From Phaeoceros laevis (Eukaryota; Anthocerotophyta; Anthocerotopsida; Notothyladales), in assembly GCA_049999765.1 (NCBI GenBank), contig JBNGIQ010009434.1, forward strand, positions 138,575 to 185,399: a DNA stretch of 46,825 nucleotides. Reading direction: 5' to 3'. Shown here piece by piece: positions 19,913 to 32,000 of the stretch. Each line of letters opens with the position of its first letter. Positions within the stretch are counted from its first letter, which is position 1. Made by a program: the position numbers and the translations under genes. Below the pieces are notes generated by a model. That model was not told the origin of the DNA. It saw only the letters and a list, made by a program, of their open reading frames with translations, and made no database searches.

Positions 19913-20411
19913 CAATCTCCTGAATATAGGCTTTCTTTCGACATTTGCTGGACCAAGCAAGAGGGAATTAGAAACACCATAGAACCTCCCGGCTGGAGAG
20001 AAGGTCTGAAGAGCAAGTACATTGACAAGATCATACACCGTTTGCAATTTTACCACAAAGGAGCACTACACAGGACCAGTGAACACAGTGCGTGTTTCTG
20101 CTGGCATGCAAAACCCTAAGACCGGGGCAGAAATTTTTGAGAGTAACCGATGTTGGGAGCAGCACAACGGTGCAGGAGTGTGAACAGCTGTCACGAAACC
20201 AGTTCCTTGAAGATAGAAGCTCAGGGAATCACTACGCCTGCTGTGCAATGCTGCGTACGTGGCGATTGCTTCCTCAAAGGGATGGCAATCCCTTGATGGA
20301 TTCAGCTATAGCAGCGCAGTCTAAAATCCAGCCCAGGGTGTGCACACTACGTGGGAGCAACTCCAATTCGTTGGAATATTGGAACTAAACAATTCAAAGA
20401 GACCACCAATT

Positions 20412-20788
20412 CTACTTCCCTGCACGCTTGGCAGCACGTTTTCCTTGGCCCTTCTTCGGGGCCCCCTTCCCACGCCGCCGCAACCTTTCGAGCTTCAGGA
20501 TTCGCCTGCAAGCCACCAAATGTCCATAAGCACAAACACTTCCTACAATGCGACATCATAGCAGAATTCCTCGAGCACGAATGCCAGTGGCTTTCAAGAA
20601 TCGTACCTCCTCTCGTCGGGGTCTTCAAACTTAGGATCCAATTTTTGAATCGGAGTGGAATACCACGAAACAATTTGCGGCCCTGCCAGCTTCTGACGTA
20701 AAACCTTGTGCCCCGATCTCAGCCCAGTGCCCAAGACATGGCCAAAGATGCGAGCCGCCGCCTCCTTCACCCCTTGAAGCGCACTCAT
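20412..20788 (-). CDS. Mitochondrial ribosomal protein mS33
   Basis: Two exons, 20788-20607 and 20505-20412, joined by a 101-nt GT-AG intron with the frame kept, encode 91 residues. The first exon reads ARIFGHVLGTG and HKVLRQKLAGP, then WYSTPIQK. The second reads LERLRRRGKGAPKKGQGKR and ends in a lysine/arginine-rich tail with AAKRAGK and TAG. This matches the short plant and animal mS33 family (small subunit of the mitoribosome), whose plant members are about 90-100 residues. The start ATG (CAAGATGAG) is well placed. The gene lies about 500 bp upstream of the PPR start on the same strand, and head-to-head with histone H3 across a scaffold gap that may hold its promoter. Confidence 0.9.
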
Positions 20789-20845
20789 CTTGCAAATTTA
20801 CCATATTTTTACCTGGGCGGTGGCATACATACAGGTGACATTGCC

Positions 20846-20945
20846 NNNNNNNNNNNNNNNNNNNNNNNNNNNNNNNNNNNNNNNNNNNNNNNNNNNNNNN
20901 NNNNNNNNNNNNNNNNNNNNNNNNNNNNNNNNNNNNNNNNNNNNN
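20846..20945. other. Scaffold gap (100 N)
   Basis: A run of exactly 100 N, 58 bp upstream of the mS33 start codon. Its uniform size, shared with three other gaps, shows that the length is nominal. Part of the mS33/H3 intergenic promoter region is missing. Confidence 0.95.
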
Positions 20946-21186
20946 ACTCCTTGGCTCACAGAGACGTTCTCGACTCAGCAGATTGCCGGTGCAGGAATTG
21001 AACCCGGGACACTCTCGTTCTGTAGTCTGCTGGAAGGTTCACCTCAGGTTAGGGCTCCAGTTGCAACCAGACAAAAGGTGGCTTGAATAACTACATGAGG
21101 CTCTTGAACCTGTCAGACTAACTAAGGCTGCCTTATAATTGCGCAAAGAGCTAAACCGTGTGAGGGCTGGAGTACAGGAATTATAG

Positions 21187-21891
<705 letters not shown>

Positions 21892-22384
21892 GCTCCTTTT
21901 TGCCCCGTCCACCCAATGGTGTATTTTTACACCACCATATTTTGCTTAACTGATCAGCGACTGCGGTTCTTGTTCTTTGCTACATTTGGTAAGGATTGTC
22001 TTTTCTGTTTCACATACCTCACTGCAGTGTTGCTTCAGCACGCAATGAGGTATCTTCGTGTTCTTGTTGCCACCGATGCAACAGGGGACTGCCAATGTAC
22101 TCAAATAGACTTGTCAATATTAGAAAGTGCTGTGAAGAAACCAATCCTTGTAACTGTTTTCTCGCTGCTTTATGCACTCCATACTAGCATCCCTGCACAC
22201 TATTTTTTATATCAATGGCACTGTTGCCTTGTACATGTAATTCACATCGTCGGTACACCTTTGGTGCATTCTGTCCATATGCGCAGAAAGTTGATAATTT
22301 AACCTACTTCATCAGATTTCTAATATTGGACGTTCGACACCGGAGGCCATGATACTTGCATTGAACAATGCAAACTCGAAAATG
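21892..22384. other. Convergent 3' ends of H3 and the TTM gene
   Basis: AT-richer DNA with no coding signal, which must hold both polyadenylation regions. No histone-type 3' stem-loop is evident, as expected for plant histone mRNAs, which are polyadenylated. Confidence 0.5.
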
Positions 22385-25300
22385 TCAACCTGACTTGTAT
22401 ACTTTGGTTGCAATCACAGCCATCAAACCTCCAAAGCACACCACAAACGCCACTGCAGCAAGGCCTGAATTCGTTGTCCTCATACTTCCGAACATGCCTT
22501 CTATCCGCCCCCTCTCATTCTTTAGTGAGCTCGAGTTTACTAGGTGTTCACGCAAAAGATTGCTTAGAACGTCCAACTGAGTCGTGTTATGCCGCTGACT
22601 GCGCGCAAGCAACTTCACCTGCAACAGACCAGGCATTTAGGTGCTTATAATTGGAAGTGCCTAGTAGTTTGGGAGAGTAAGGTCGACCATAGGTACCTCA
22701 TCAATCATAGCCGACTCTCCAGATGGTGGGGACGAGGATGGACCAACACCAAGTGCATGTCCATTTGCACATCCATTACTAACTCCATTCCCATACAAGG
22801 ACCCACCACTGCTTCCCAACGAGCCAACTCCTGGAAATGGGGTGTTTGCTCCACCAGATGTGGCGGCATTGTGACGACCTGTGTTAGCGGAGCACTTGTT
22901 CTCGATATCAGAAAATCGGGAGAGCATCTCATCCATCCTCTCATTCAGACTTGCCAGTTGCTCCAATATCCGCACATAACCCTGCTACCAAACTTGGCAT
23001 GTGAGCACGAACTTGACAATATCGACACAGTTATCAGTGCAATTGTACCCAAAAAAGCATTCATACCTGATCACCTAAACCTGACGCTGGGGAGTCTGGT
23101 GCTCGATCATCAAATCGTTTACAGTTAGCTTCCGTCCAGACAGGTGTCGGCTTCCCAGCACTTCTCTGTATTCTTCGTGACTCTGACTTATCACTGAACG
23201 CATGCAGCAAACACTTGTCAGCACAATCACATGGAGAGTCCCACTTGTGACAACCATAAGATAAAACGATGAAGTACCTGACGCTAATATCATCCTTGCT
23301 CTGGTTCCTTGACCAGCTGTGACAAGCGAAAGGTAAAATATTGGTTTAGCAGGCAAACTGAATCGCAGAGAGTGCATGAACAGTAGCTTGCACGAAGTAA
23401 AAGATTAATTTGTCAAGATATCATCGCAGAAACAGGCAAAGCGAAGAGTGAGAAGTAAAGAGCAGTCACCAATGTACCTTTTGCTGTACAAGCTTCTGAC
23501 CCCAGGTTTGGCCTCTGAGATCCACGAGAAGGAAGGAACAGGGCTTGAAACAGTGTTAACAGGCATGTTCAATTTCATCCTCAAATCCTCTGGAAGAGCC
23601 TGTCAATAAAATGTTAAGAGAATGAGCAAGCGTGAGCAACCAGCACAGTTCATGCACAGAAAACCACGCTACACTGTATCAAAGCAATATCTGCTCAGCT
23701 TGTTCCTCATTCAGCCCTCGGGACAGATTACTAGCCCATAACCATTGCACCAGACCATCAAAGCTGAAGAGGGACACCAGACTTCACGAAGAATTGTTAC
23801 CGTGATCTCTCTGGTTAACTTTTCCAACTGTATCTGTTCAATATATGAACGTGGAATGTAGGAGCCTTCAAGACCCAGACGCTTCGCAGCTTCGGCCACT
23901 GCTGCTCTGTCCTTTCCTTGCACCTATATCACGAGAACAAGAAAATGAAAATTGTCGTCTTTGACTTCTTGTGCCCAACGTGTTTCAGAATATTGATGTC
24001 GCCTGAGCACACCTGCATATACTTGCGCTTCAGCTGCTCAAGTTTATCAATCTTTATACAGATCTTATCATCTGTGAATATTTGACTGGTACGCTTCAAG
24101 ATGGCTGCCATGGAATATCCAAGCGCCATTAACCCTCCTAGAAGGCGTACACTGACTTCAAATGTTATCCTTGGCGAAATGATGAAAGGGTTATCTGTAA
24201 CCCATTCCTGGTAAAGAGCAATCACTAGATTAGATTGCCACAATAAGTGAAAATTACTTGGCTACAGGCTATCAACAACACAGCGCGACGAAACACACCT
24301 GAAGAAGCTGCTGCAGCAATTATCATAATAGTGAGTGACACAACCTACCTCAAACATCAGACTGTACTTGCCATCTCGATTTCGCATCCTCAAATAAGAC
24401 TGACATGTCTCTGGATCTTCGCCTGGTGGCAGCAGGTATATGTCATATGTTGACTCCTCAACCTCTGTGTGATCAGGAGCGAGAATTTTCAAAATCTCTT
24501 CCCGAGTTGCACATTCTGAGGACTGCAAACAGCATACAAAGAGTGAGCAACCAAAGAGTTGGCAAGCAAAGTCTGCAAACCAATGCAGACTCTCCAGAAC
24601 TTGACTCTTGTGTCCACTGTATCTGTCACTGTGGCAACTGACAGCATAGAATCGAAGACATTCTTCAAGCTGGCACAAAGGACTGCCAAACACCAGGAGG
24701 CTTGTGCAAAACAAAACAATCTTGTACAGACAAGTAAAATTCTCTCAAACTGTCATAGCAACTTCTAACAAACAGACTGTAAGCCACCTTCAGAATGTAC
24801 GTCGCACTCTGGAACCCAGAGAAAGGATTAAACTTGTTAAGAATCTTGATGTGAGCGGTCTCCAAATCAGGTTCGATGAATGCTTTGTACATTGGATAGA
24901 CCTGCAACAAATACAGATGACAAGATATGTCAGCCAGCTCACTCTACGTAGCATAACAGTTTGATTCAACTGCATTAGATCCATAGAAGGCGGTTTAAGA
25001 AAAAGACAGTGACAGGAAAAGTTTGATCTATGCCCAACTTCAAGCAATACCCACTGTTTCTGATATCTGATGGATGATATCCTCAGGAGCCTGCCCAGAT
25101 CGATTAATATCACGTAGTACCCTTTTGACAAGATCAAAATGAACCCCACCAGTGACTGAAACACGTAGATCTAGGAGGGGGCGGAGTTTTTCACTAAGAG
25201 CATATATGCCCTCCACAATTACAATTCGTGAAGAGGGCATATTTAGGGTGCTGCACAACAAACTGGTGTTAACTCGTAGAACACATCTCACTTTCAAGAT

Positions 25301-26343
25301 TTGGGAGCATGTGTCAGGCAACACTGGACCCAAGTGTGTGAACAAGACCTGATTCCACTGGACAAGCTTCAACAAGATTAGTAATCTAAGTGGTCATGAT
25401 GATGAAATTGCTGAAGACGTTCTCAAACTCACCTATAACCAACACGTCGACTTTGTTTGAAGTCGTAAATAGGAACTTCCACGGATTTTCCTTCTTTCAG
25501 ATTCTTCAAATTTTCAAGGAGCGTGTCATAATCGGTTAGCCGTGGATCTGCAGCACAGCCAACCACCCGTACATGAGATGACTCCTGCAAAAGTCTCAAT
25601 CTTCTGCAGACCTGCCAACCATCTAGTAGAAACCTAGAAGGAACTACGGCATGATGGAAGCAGTCAACCATGCTGCCAGCTGCCTAACAGCAGTTGTTAT
25701 GAGGTCAGGAGGGGAGAGCCAGTTTTCCCTGGACACCCCCTCCCAGGAACATCCACATAGACACTGTGACTTCGGGAAATGAGCAAGGTGCTTCCCCAAC
25801 ATTTCAGATTGAGCAAACTCCATAAGCTTGTGCACCTTTTTGAGCTGTGGTAAGGCCCTATCACTCAAGCAGACAGACAGCTCTCAAGAGCCCTAACACA
25901 TACACGACAGTGACCTTGAGCAGCTGGCCTTGCCAGCTGGTTGCCCATAGGAATCAACCTGAATCGAAGAACTCACCGTCATAATTGCCATCAATCACAC
26001 GGCTTGCGTCGTTGTAGTTGTCCATTGATATCATTGCTATTCCTGGCAAGAACGCACTCACTTTCTCGGTGAAGACAGTCTTGCCAGCTCCGGAAGGACC
26101 TGCCAGCCCGACCACCACCACGCCTTCCATGTTCTGTGTCAGCAGCTGGACCGCTCGTATGAAAAGGAAGAATCCCTTTTCAAATGACAATGTATCTCGT
26201 ATGGGCGAAATTTCATAGCGATCGCTGTTCGGCTTCTTCACCAGCTGCAATTGATGCTTCAGTAGTCCTGACCTTTTCTGCAACGAGTGCACGGTTTTCC
26301 TGGACAGAGAATCCGCCCTGGAATCGCTCTCTTCGTGCTCCAT
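22385..26343 (-). CDS. TTM1/TTM2-like protein: P-loop uridine-kinase-like domain, CYTH domain, tail anchor
   Basis: Twelve exons on the minus strand: 26343-25977, 25547-25433, 25250-25055, 24901-24788, 24522-24349, 24207-24013, 23923-23801, 23599-23478, 23316-23278, 23193-23067, 22981-22697, 22618-22385. All junctions are GT-AG and in frame, giving 696 residues. Residues 82-89 are the Walker A motif GPSGAGKT, followed by ISMDNYND and the EGIYALSEKLRPLLDLR block of the uridine-kinase-like domain. The CYTH (triphosphate tunnel) part follows, with TYDIYLLPPGEDPE near 289 in place of the usual ExExK, then FEVSVRLLGGLMALGY. A coiled-coil segment (LNERMDEMLSRF) and a C-terminal hydrophobic helix (about 671-690) complete the protein. 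Arabidopsis TTM1/TTM2 have this layout, act as pyrophosphatases in senescence or immunity, and sit on the mitochondrial outer membrane. Those roles are inferred by homology. Confidence 0.94.
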
Positions 26344-27240
26344 TGCGGCAGCACCAGTGCTTCCTGGCCAGCAATGAAATCCGCCACACCTCTGCCGGTA
26401 GGATCACCCACGCAGAAATCACACTCTGGCCGCGTCCAACGCCACTTCTTGCTCCCAACTCAGAGGCAGAGCAACAGCCGACAGCAATGGCACGTTCAAA
26501 TCCATATAATTTGGAGGCTGGCAGGAACGTATCAGCGCATCCCGTCTTCTCACAATCTCAGTCCCCCTGTGCTCGGGCAACTTTCCCCCGGGAATGCAAC
26601 CATTGCGTGCGCAAGCAGGCAACAAACCTCGTGTACGAGCCCACCGCAACCACAATTCCTGCTCAGCCCCGCCCCCAGTCGTCACAACAGCGGGCTGCTC
26701 CCCCAATCCGCCGCCTGCTCAATTGCANNNNNNNNNNNNNNNNNNNNNNNNNNNNNNNNNNNNNNNNNNNNNNNNNNNNNNNNNNNNNNNNNNNNNNNNN
26801 NNNNNNNNNNNNNNNNNNNNNNNNNNNCCCCCGATCCGATAAACACGCCTGGACGACGTGCTTCTTGAGCGGACACCACATCACTGCGGCAAAGATAGAG
26901 CGAAAATCTCCCTCCGATCACGGAAATTCCCCGACCCCTCCCACGCTCGGAAGATTCAATCCGCAGAACCTTCCGGAAGGAGCCAAGAAGGCGCGATTCA
27001 ACGCGCGTGACAAAAATTTGCTTCCCTCCTTGCTTCTCTTCACCAGGCGGAGTGAAGGCAGCGCAATCGAAGCGGGAAGGGAAAGCCCAAGGCAGCGGCT
27101 GGAGAGAAAACTTGAGCGACCGACCGACAGCACAACAGCTCACGCCGAGGTGGCCCCTTTATACGCTCTACGTATAGTACTTCAGAATTGGAGGCCCGAG
27201 TCGAGCCCTCGTCCCCGAGTCCCGACACAAGACCGATAAG
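26344..27240 (-). promoter_or_regulatory. TTM-gene leader and promoter, with TATA box and scaffold gap 26728-26827
   Basis: A good minus-strand TATA box, TATAAAG, lies at 27163-27157 within GCGTATAAAGGGG. Transcription would start about 30 bp downstream, giving a leader of roughly 800 bp that contains the 100-N gap. A long plus-strand open frame here spans the gap with Ns, has no recognisable motif and overlaps the first TTM exon in antisense, so I do not call it. Confidence 0.5.
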
Positions 27241-29064
27241 TTACACGGTACGGAGCACACTGTACTTGGTGCGTCATCAGGGAGGCGGGAATCGAGCCTA
27301 ACCTTGGCGCCATGAGACGTCTCGCAATGCACACGACTAGGCCTGAAGGCCAAGGGCGTGCCGGTGACGTAATACATACATGTCCCCAGCTCCGAATCTT
27401 CCCGTCTCCTTAAAGAATACTGAGAGACCCTGTAAGGCAAGTCAAGACTGGGACGGCGGCCATAGCACTTGACTCATTCTTAGTCGCAATTTGTGGTATT
27501 CATTCATCTATGCAATTCAATTCGTTCATCCATTGGATTTTGATTCATGTGTGCCTTGTGACTGAGATGTTGCTCTCACAGCACAAGGAAGGCGCCTTTG
27601 GTTTCATCACGTGCGTTGGCTCCTGCCGACGTGATGAGATTTGACACAGTCACACAGTGCTAGGGCGAGAGCTATTTCCGAGCTGGAGGAGTAGATACAT
27701 GTACTTCTACTCGGCTGTTGCAGTTGTAGCGGAAAGGCATCTGACAATGCCATTAGAGCCTGATCATGCCATGATTATCTACGCTTCCTCCTGGCGGTGG
27801 GACTGCACTAGGAGGCTGTGGATTGGCTCTCAACTGCGGCGGTGGTGCAGTTATTCTGTCCATTTTGGCGCAGTGGAGTGAGCGAACTGAATTGCTCGCA
27901 ATGAGGTGGTGGCTTGGATGGTGGTGCTGATGTGTCTTTGATTCCTCGGCCGTGAGCAGGCGAGAGGTGGGAGAGGCAGAGCCGCACCTCCATGTTCCCT
28001 CCACATGCAGCGGGGGGTGATGAGCGGAGGGGAGAGGTGCTCATCTTCTTTCCTCAACTGCTCTCTGCAGTTTAAGCCGTCCATGGAGGGCCAGCTTTGT
28101 GCTGATTGGACGACGCAGGACGCTACTGGACACGAGTACGCCTTGGTGTGGGAATGTCGGCGAAATACGTGCCGGAGATGCAGCTTCTGCACTGCAGTCC
28201 GGTTGTCTTCGCCGATGGTTTACTTTTACTTGCCAGTGAGACACAAGTGTTACCGTCTTTGCTAAGCGAGGCAGCCGAGGCTTCACGGTACGGCTGTTGG
28301 AAGGGCGCCTAAGCCGCGCCTTTGCTTGATTAGCGAAATGGAGATGCAGTGAACAGCGTCGCCTTTTGGTAGGCTGGTAAGAGCGACATCTATCCCCATC
28401 TCTTTCACAGATTCCGTGTGGCAGAACACAGTGCATCAGGGGATGGCCCACTGCAACTCAGCGTTATGTCATAGCTGCTCTGTGGACGCCAGGAACGCCC
28501 TTTCTGAGCACTTTGACAGGAAAAGGTACAGTACCACGCTGCTACGCTGCTAAGCACACATGTATGTAACAACAAAAACAACCACCTAGATTATGTACTG
28601 CCAAATGGCGACAAATCCCATACATGTAGCTGGTATTATAGAACCCTTCGGGCTTGTGTCCCCGTTGAATTAGCTTCGGGAGGCAAAGCACGGAAGAACA
28701 GAGGAGCTGATTCTTTAGAATAAAGAATGCCAGGAGCCTTCAAAGTTCAAACAAGGAAGATATCTTTGTGTCACCATACACGAAGGGACCCTGGCTCAGG
28801 TGAGTTCTGAAAACATAAATAGTAAACCAAAAGGGCCAATGACCGCACTGTAGGCAAGCTTTCTCATACAGCTTTGCCCATGACTCCGGACAAGTAAAGC
28901 TAGCTTGACATCCAGCGCGTTGATCCCATGCCTATCAAAATGATTTGTACAGCAAAAAAAAAAAAAACTTCCAGCTTCTGCGTTGGCCTGATTTCTTTGC
29001 CATCAAGGCTCTGCAACAGTGCCACCAATATTACACCCAGCAGTTAATGGAGTAGCTCAGTCAG
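27241..29064. other. Intergenic DNA between the TTM and MBD9-like genes
   Basis: About 1.8 kb with several overlapping short frames on both strands around 27750-28450 and no recognisable family. The part nearest 29064 should hold the 3' UTR of the MBD9-like gene. A 13-base A run lies near 28955. Confidence 0.5.
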
Positions 29065-32000
29065 CTAGTCAGAAACGGCGTCATTTTCCTCAGCCCTCGT
29101 CTTTTTCTTCCGCCCTCGTTTCTTTGGCTGAGTTGACCCTACTTCGTAACTTGTAACTGTATCAAGGGTAAACAATCGCAAGGCAACCGAACTGACATTT
29201 GCCGTCTTCAGAATTGCCGACAGTGAAAACCAGTGCCCCCAGGATGACCTCAAATACTCTGTCCTTATCATAAGCTCAAGAACAAAAAGAGCTTGAGTCA
29301 CCTGCATGATGGACCGAGTTACTGGTTGTGCAGATGCATCTTGGCAAAAATAGAGCTGTAGTCAGGCTTTGAAACACCAGAGAAGGACGCAGTTTACCTC
29401 AAAGAGCGACTTTGCTGACTTCACCAAAGATCGCCAAGCACGACGTCTACCTCCCTCTGCCCTTGCAGGCTCAAGCATGCTGGGAGTTAGGGCCGCCTCT
29501 ACATCAAGAAGGTTCATCTTCAGCCATTTCAGCAACAATAACGGCTTGCCTTCCAAGGGTCTAATTGACGCTTCAGGTATATTCAATCTTGCAGTCAGTT
29601 CTGAAGAGGGTCCATCAATAGCCGCTGTGCCATTACTGGTCTTTTCAAATGCACTATCTTCCTCCTCTACCTGTTGTGCAAATCCGCAATGCGTTGGCTG
29701 AACCTTATCCTCAGCATCAAGCTCACCATGCTGAGTCTCAGCAGCTGTCCGCTGTACCCTGTCTGATAAGGTCTTGCAAGGGGTATCCTGTACAGCAGCA
29801 CAGACGCTACCTTCACCAGAATTCACAGGTTGAGATTCAGTTCTTTCGAGCAGAGGAACATGTTCCAGCACATCGTCAGGACTCTTCCTCTCATCAGGGC
29901 TTCTAAAGTTGGTACACACTGCAGCCGGCGCACTTTCCACGAGGGCAACATTGTTACTGGAGTTAGGCGGTTCATATTCCACGAGGTTGACAACAGGGCA
30001 CTCTACAGGCATCGACTTTTGCTCAGTCACTTCCATTGTGCTCTCATGACCATCCAGCTCTGAACTTGACCTTGGCACATACACATCTTGGCATCCAGCA
30101 TTCATTGCCTCAACCCCAGCATCACTCGCCTCTACTGATGCACACACAACTTCAGCATGTTCTCGTTGGTCCTTCACATTACAAATATTTTCCATCTTCA
30201 GGCCATCAGTGGTGAGTCCAGCTGTTAAAGAGTCCCTAGCACCTGGCAGAACACTGTGCTTGACATGCTCATACCTCATAGTAGTAGGTACAACCCCATC
30301 ATCAATAGCAAACCTTCCATGCTCCTCCATTGTCCACCCTTGGTCATCCACATTGGGGGTTGCAAAGAAGTCAATAATACTTGCTGATAAACATCCTCCA
30401 TCATCGCATTCATCCTGAGCACGATAAAGAGGATCCTCTGAATTGCAACTATGTAATAGAGATGTGTCAAAACTTTCACTGCTAACTTTTGAGTTCACCA
30501 AAGCAGTGCCCGTTTCAAAAGATAATTGCTGTGTCAGCAACTCACTCCCATTACAACCAATTGGAAACATGGTGAAGGTGTCCTCACTGCTTGACTGCAT
30601 CATGAGGGATGGATCAAAAGCAGGAGCAAAAGACAGAGCAGGAGCAAAGGTGGGCCCCTTGTCAGCAATGCACCCTATCTGCATGACTCTTTCTCGTGTT
30701 GATTCTGCAGCGGAGAAAGACATACAGGAAGCATTGAAATGAGGTCCCCATGTTGAGGGTGTCACAAATCCAAGAGAATTGGTGGATGATGTGGGGCCCC
30801 CATTCATATCTTGATTCGCATCTGGCCTCAAGTCTTCAGATAGTAACTTAATTTCATGAATTAGGTTCTCCCGGGATGAGTGCTTATGTGCACTTGAGAT
30901 ATATTCCACCTGCTCTGTTGCATGTGGTACACCTTTTCGCCGCGCAGACCTTCGGCTGTTACCCAACTTGTTTCCATATCCGAACAAACTAGAATCCTCA
31001 ACATGCCCTTGCATATGGTAACTGCCTAGGTTACCATCAGCAACACCTCCAATTTCAAGCACACCACCGTCACCAGTTTCACCTGTTCGGAAACCAGATA
31101 TATCACATGGTGTCGATAAGGTGCCCTGAAACTCAGGTGACACACCATACAGTACCTCGTGGCTGAAGTCTGCACCAGTTGCCATACTCTCTTTCATCTC
31201 ACCAGACAGATTGAAAGCAGATTGCCTCTTTCTCACCTTCAGCTTTGTTACCCGATGCAAGTCTCCCTGCAGCACATTGTCTGGGAGCTGAGTTGAGAAG
31301 TACTCTTCGGAAAGGTGCCCCACTTTCTTTCTCTTCCTACTACCTGGTTCGCCTGCCTGCATGGACTTAAGCGGAGACATGGTTGACTGCTTTTTTGTCT
31401 TCCGGGCTTTTATTGGTTGCCCAGGGTACTGACACTTGTGTCTCATGAGCTCACCTTCGTCAGCACAAGTTTCGTGACAAAGGTTGCAATGCGGCCTGCC
31501 TGCCCAGACAGGTTCCAAGCATCCACATCTGTACATTGACTCCACCCTTTTCATTTTGCCTTTGATCTTGCCATCAGCAAGCGACTCAAAGGTATGAAAA
31601 GGACCAAACCTCCTCTCTAGAATCCTGGTGGCCCTTAGGACAGGAAAACCTTTGCAAAACACCTTGTTGCCTTCTTCCTGGATGGACATAATACTTAAAG
31701 AGAGCCCTCCTCGACCCAACTGCTTCTCCTTGTGCCGTCGCCCTGTAACTCCCGGATGCAACTCAGTCCCCGACCTTGGTACCATCAACGACTTTCTCCA
31801 CTGTGATAAAGAGGATCTCAATGCACGCTCCTGTTTACTATATCGCAAGCCAGCAATAAGTTCATCTAGCTGAGACTCTGTCTCATACAACATCCAATGA
31901 CATCTTTCACAATTGTTCACTTCATCACTTCGACCAATTAGATTCTCCACATAGGAGCTCCCAGTGTGACTTAGGCCTTCTTCCTTGTATGGCATGTTTA

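Noticed and set aside
19913-20056. N-terminal extension of the PPR protein beginning at a GTG codon
   Set aside because: Nuclear plant genes start at ATG; the first in-frame ATG is at 19912 and a stop lies just upstream of the GTG.
20980-21050. tRNA-like T-arm (GGTTCAATTCC on the minus strand) beside the scaffold gap
   Set aside because: The flanking sequence does not form an anticodon or D arm in any register I tried; only a B-box-like match remains.
21892-21960. Histone 3' stem-loop
   Set aside because: No GGCTCTTTTCAGAGCC-like hairpin follows the H3 stop codon, which agrees with polyadenylated plant histone mRNAs.
26184-27239. 351-codon plus-strand open frame near the TTM promoter
   Set aside because: It passes through the 100 N gap, is antisense to the first TTM exon and its promoter, and has no recognisable domain.
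27270-27350. Possible tRNA with CAT anticodon on the minus strand
   Set aside because: A B-box-like GGCTCGATTCC is present, but the anticodon and acceptor stems do not pair.
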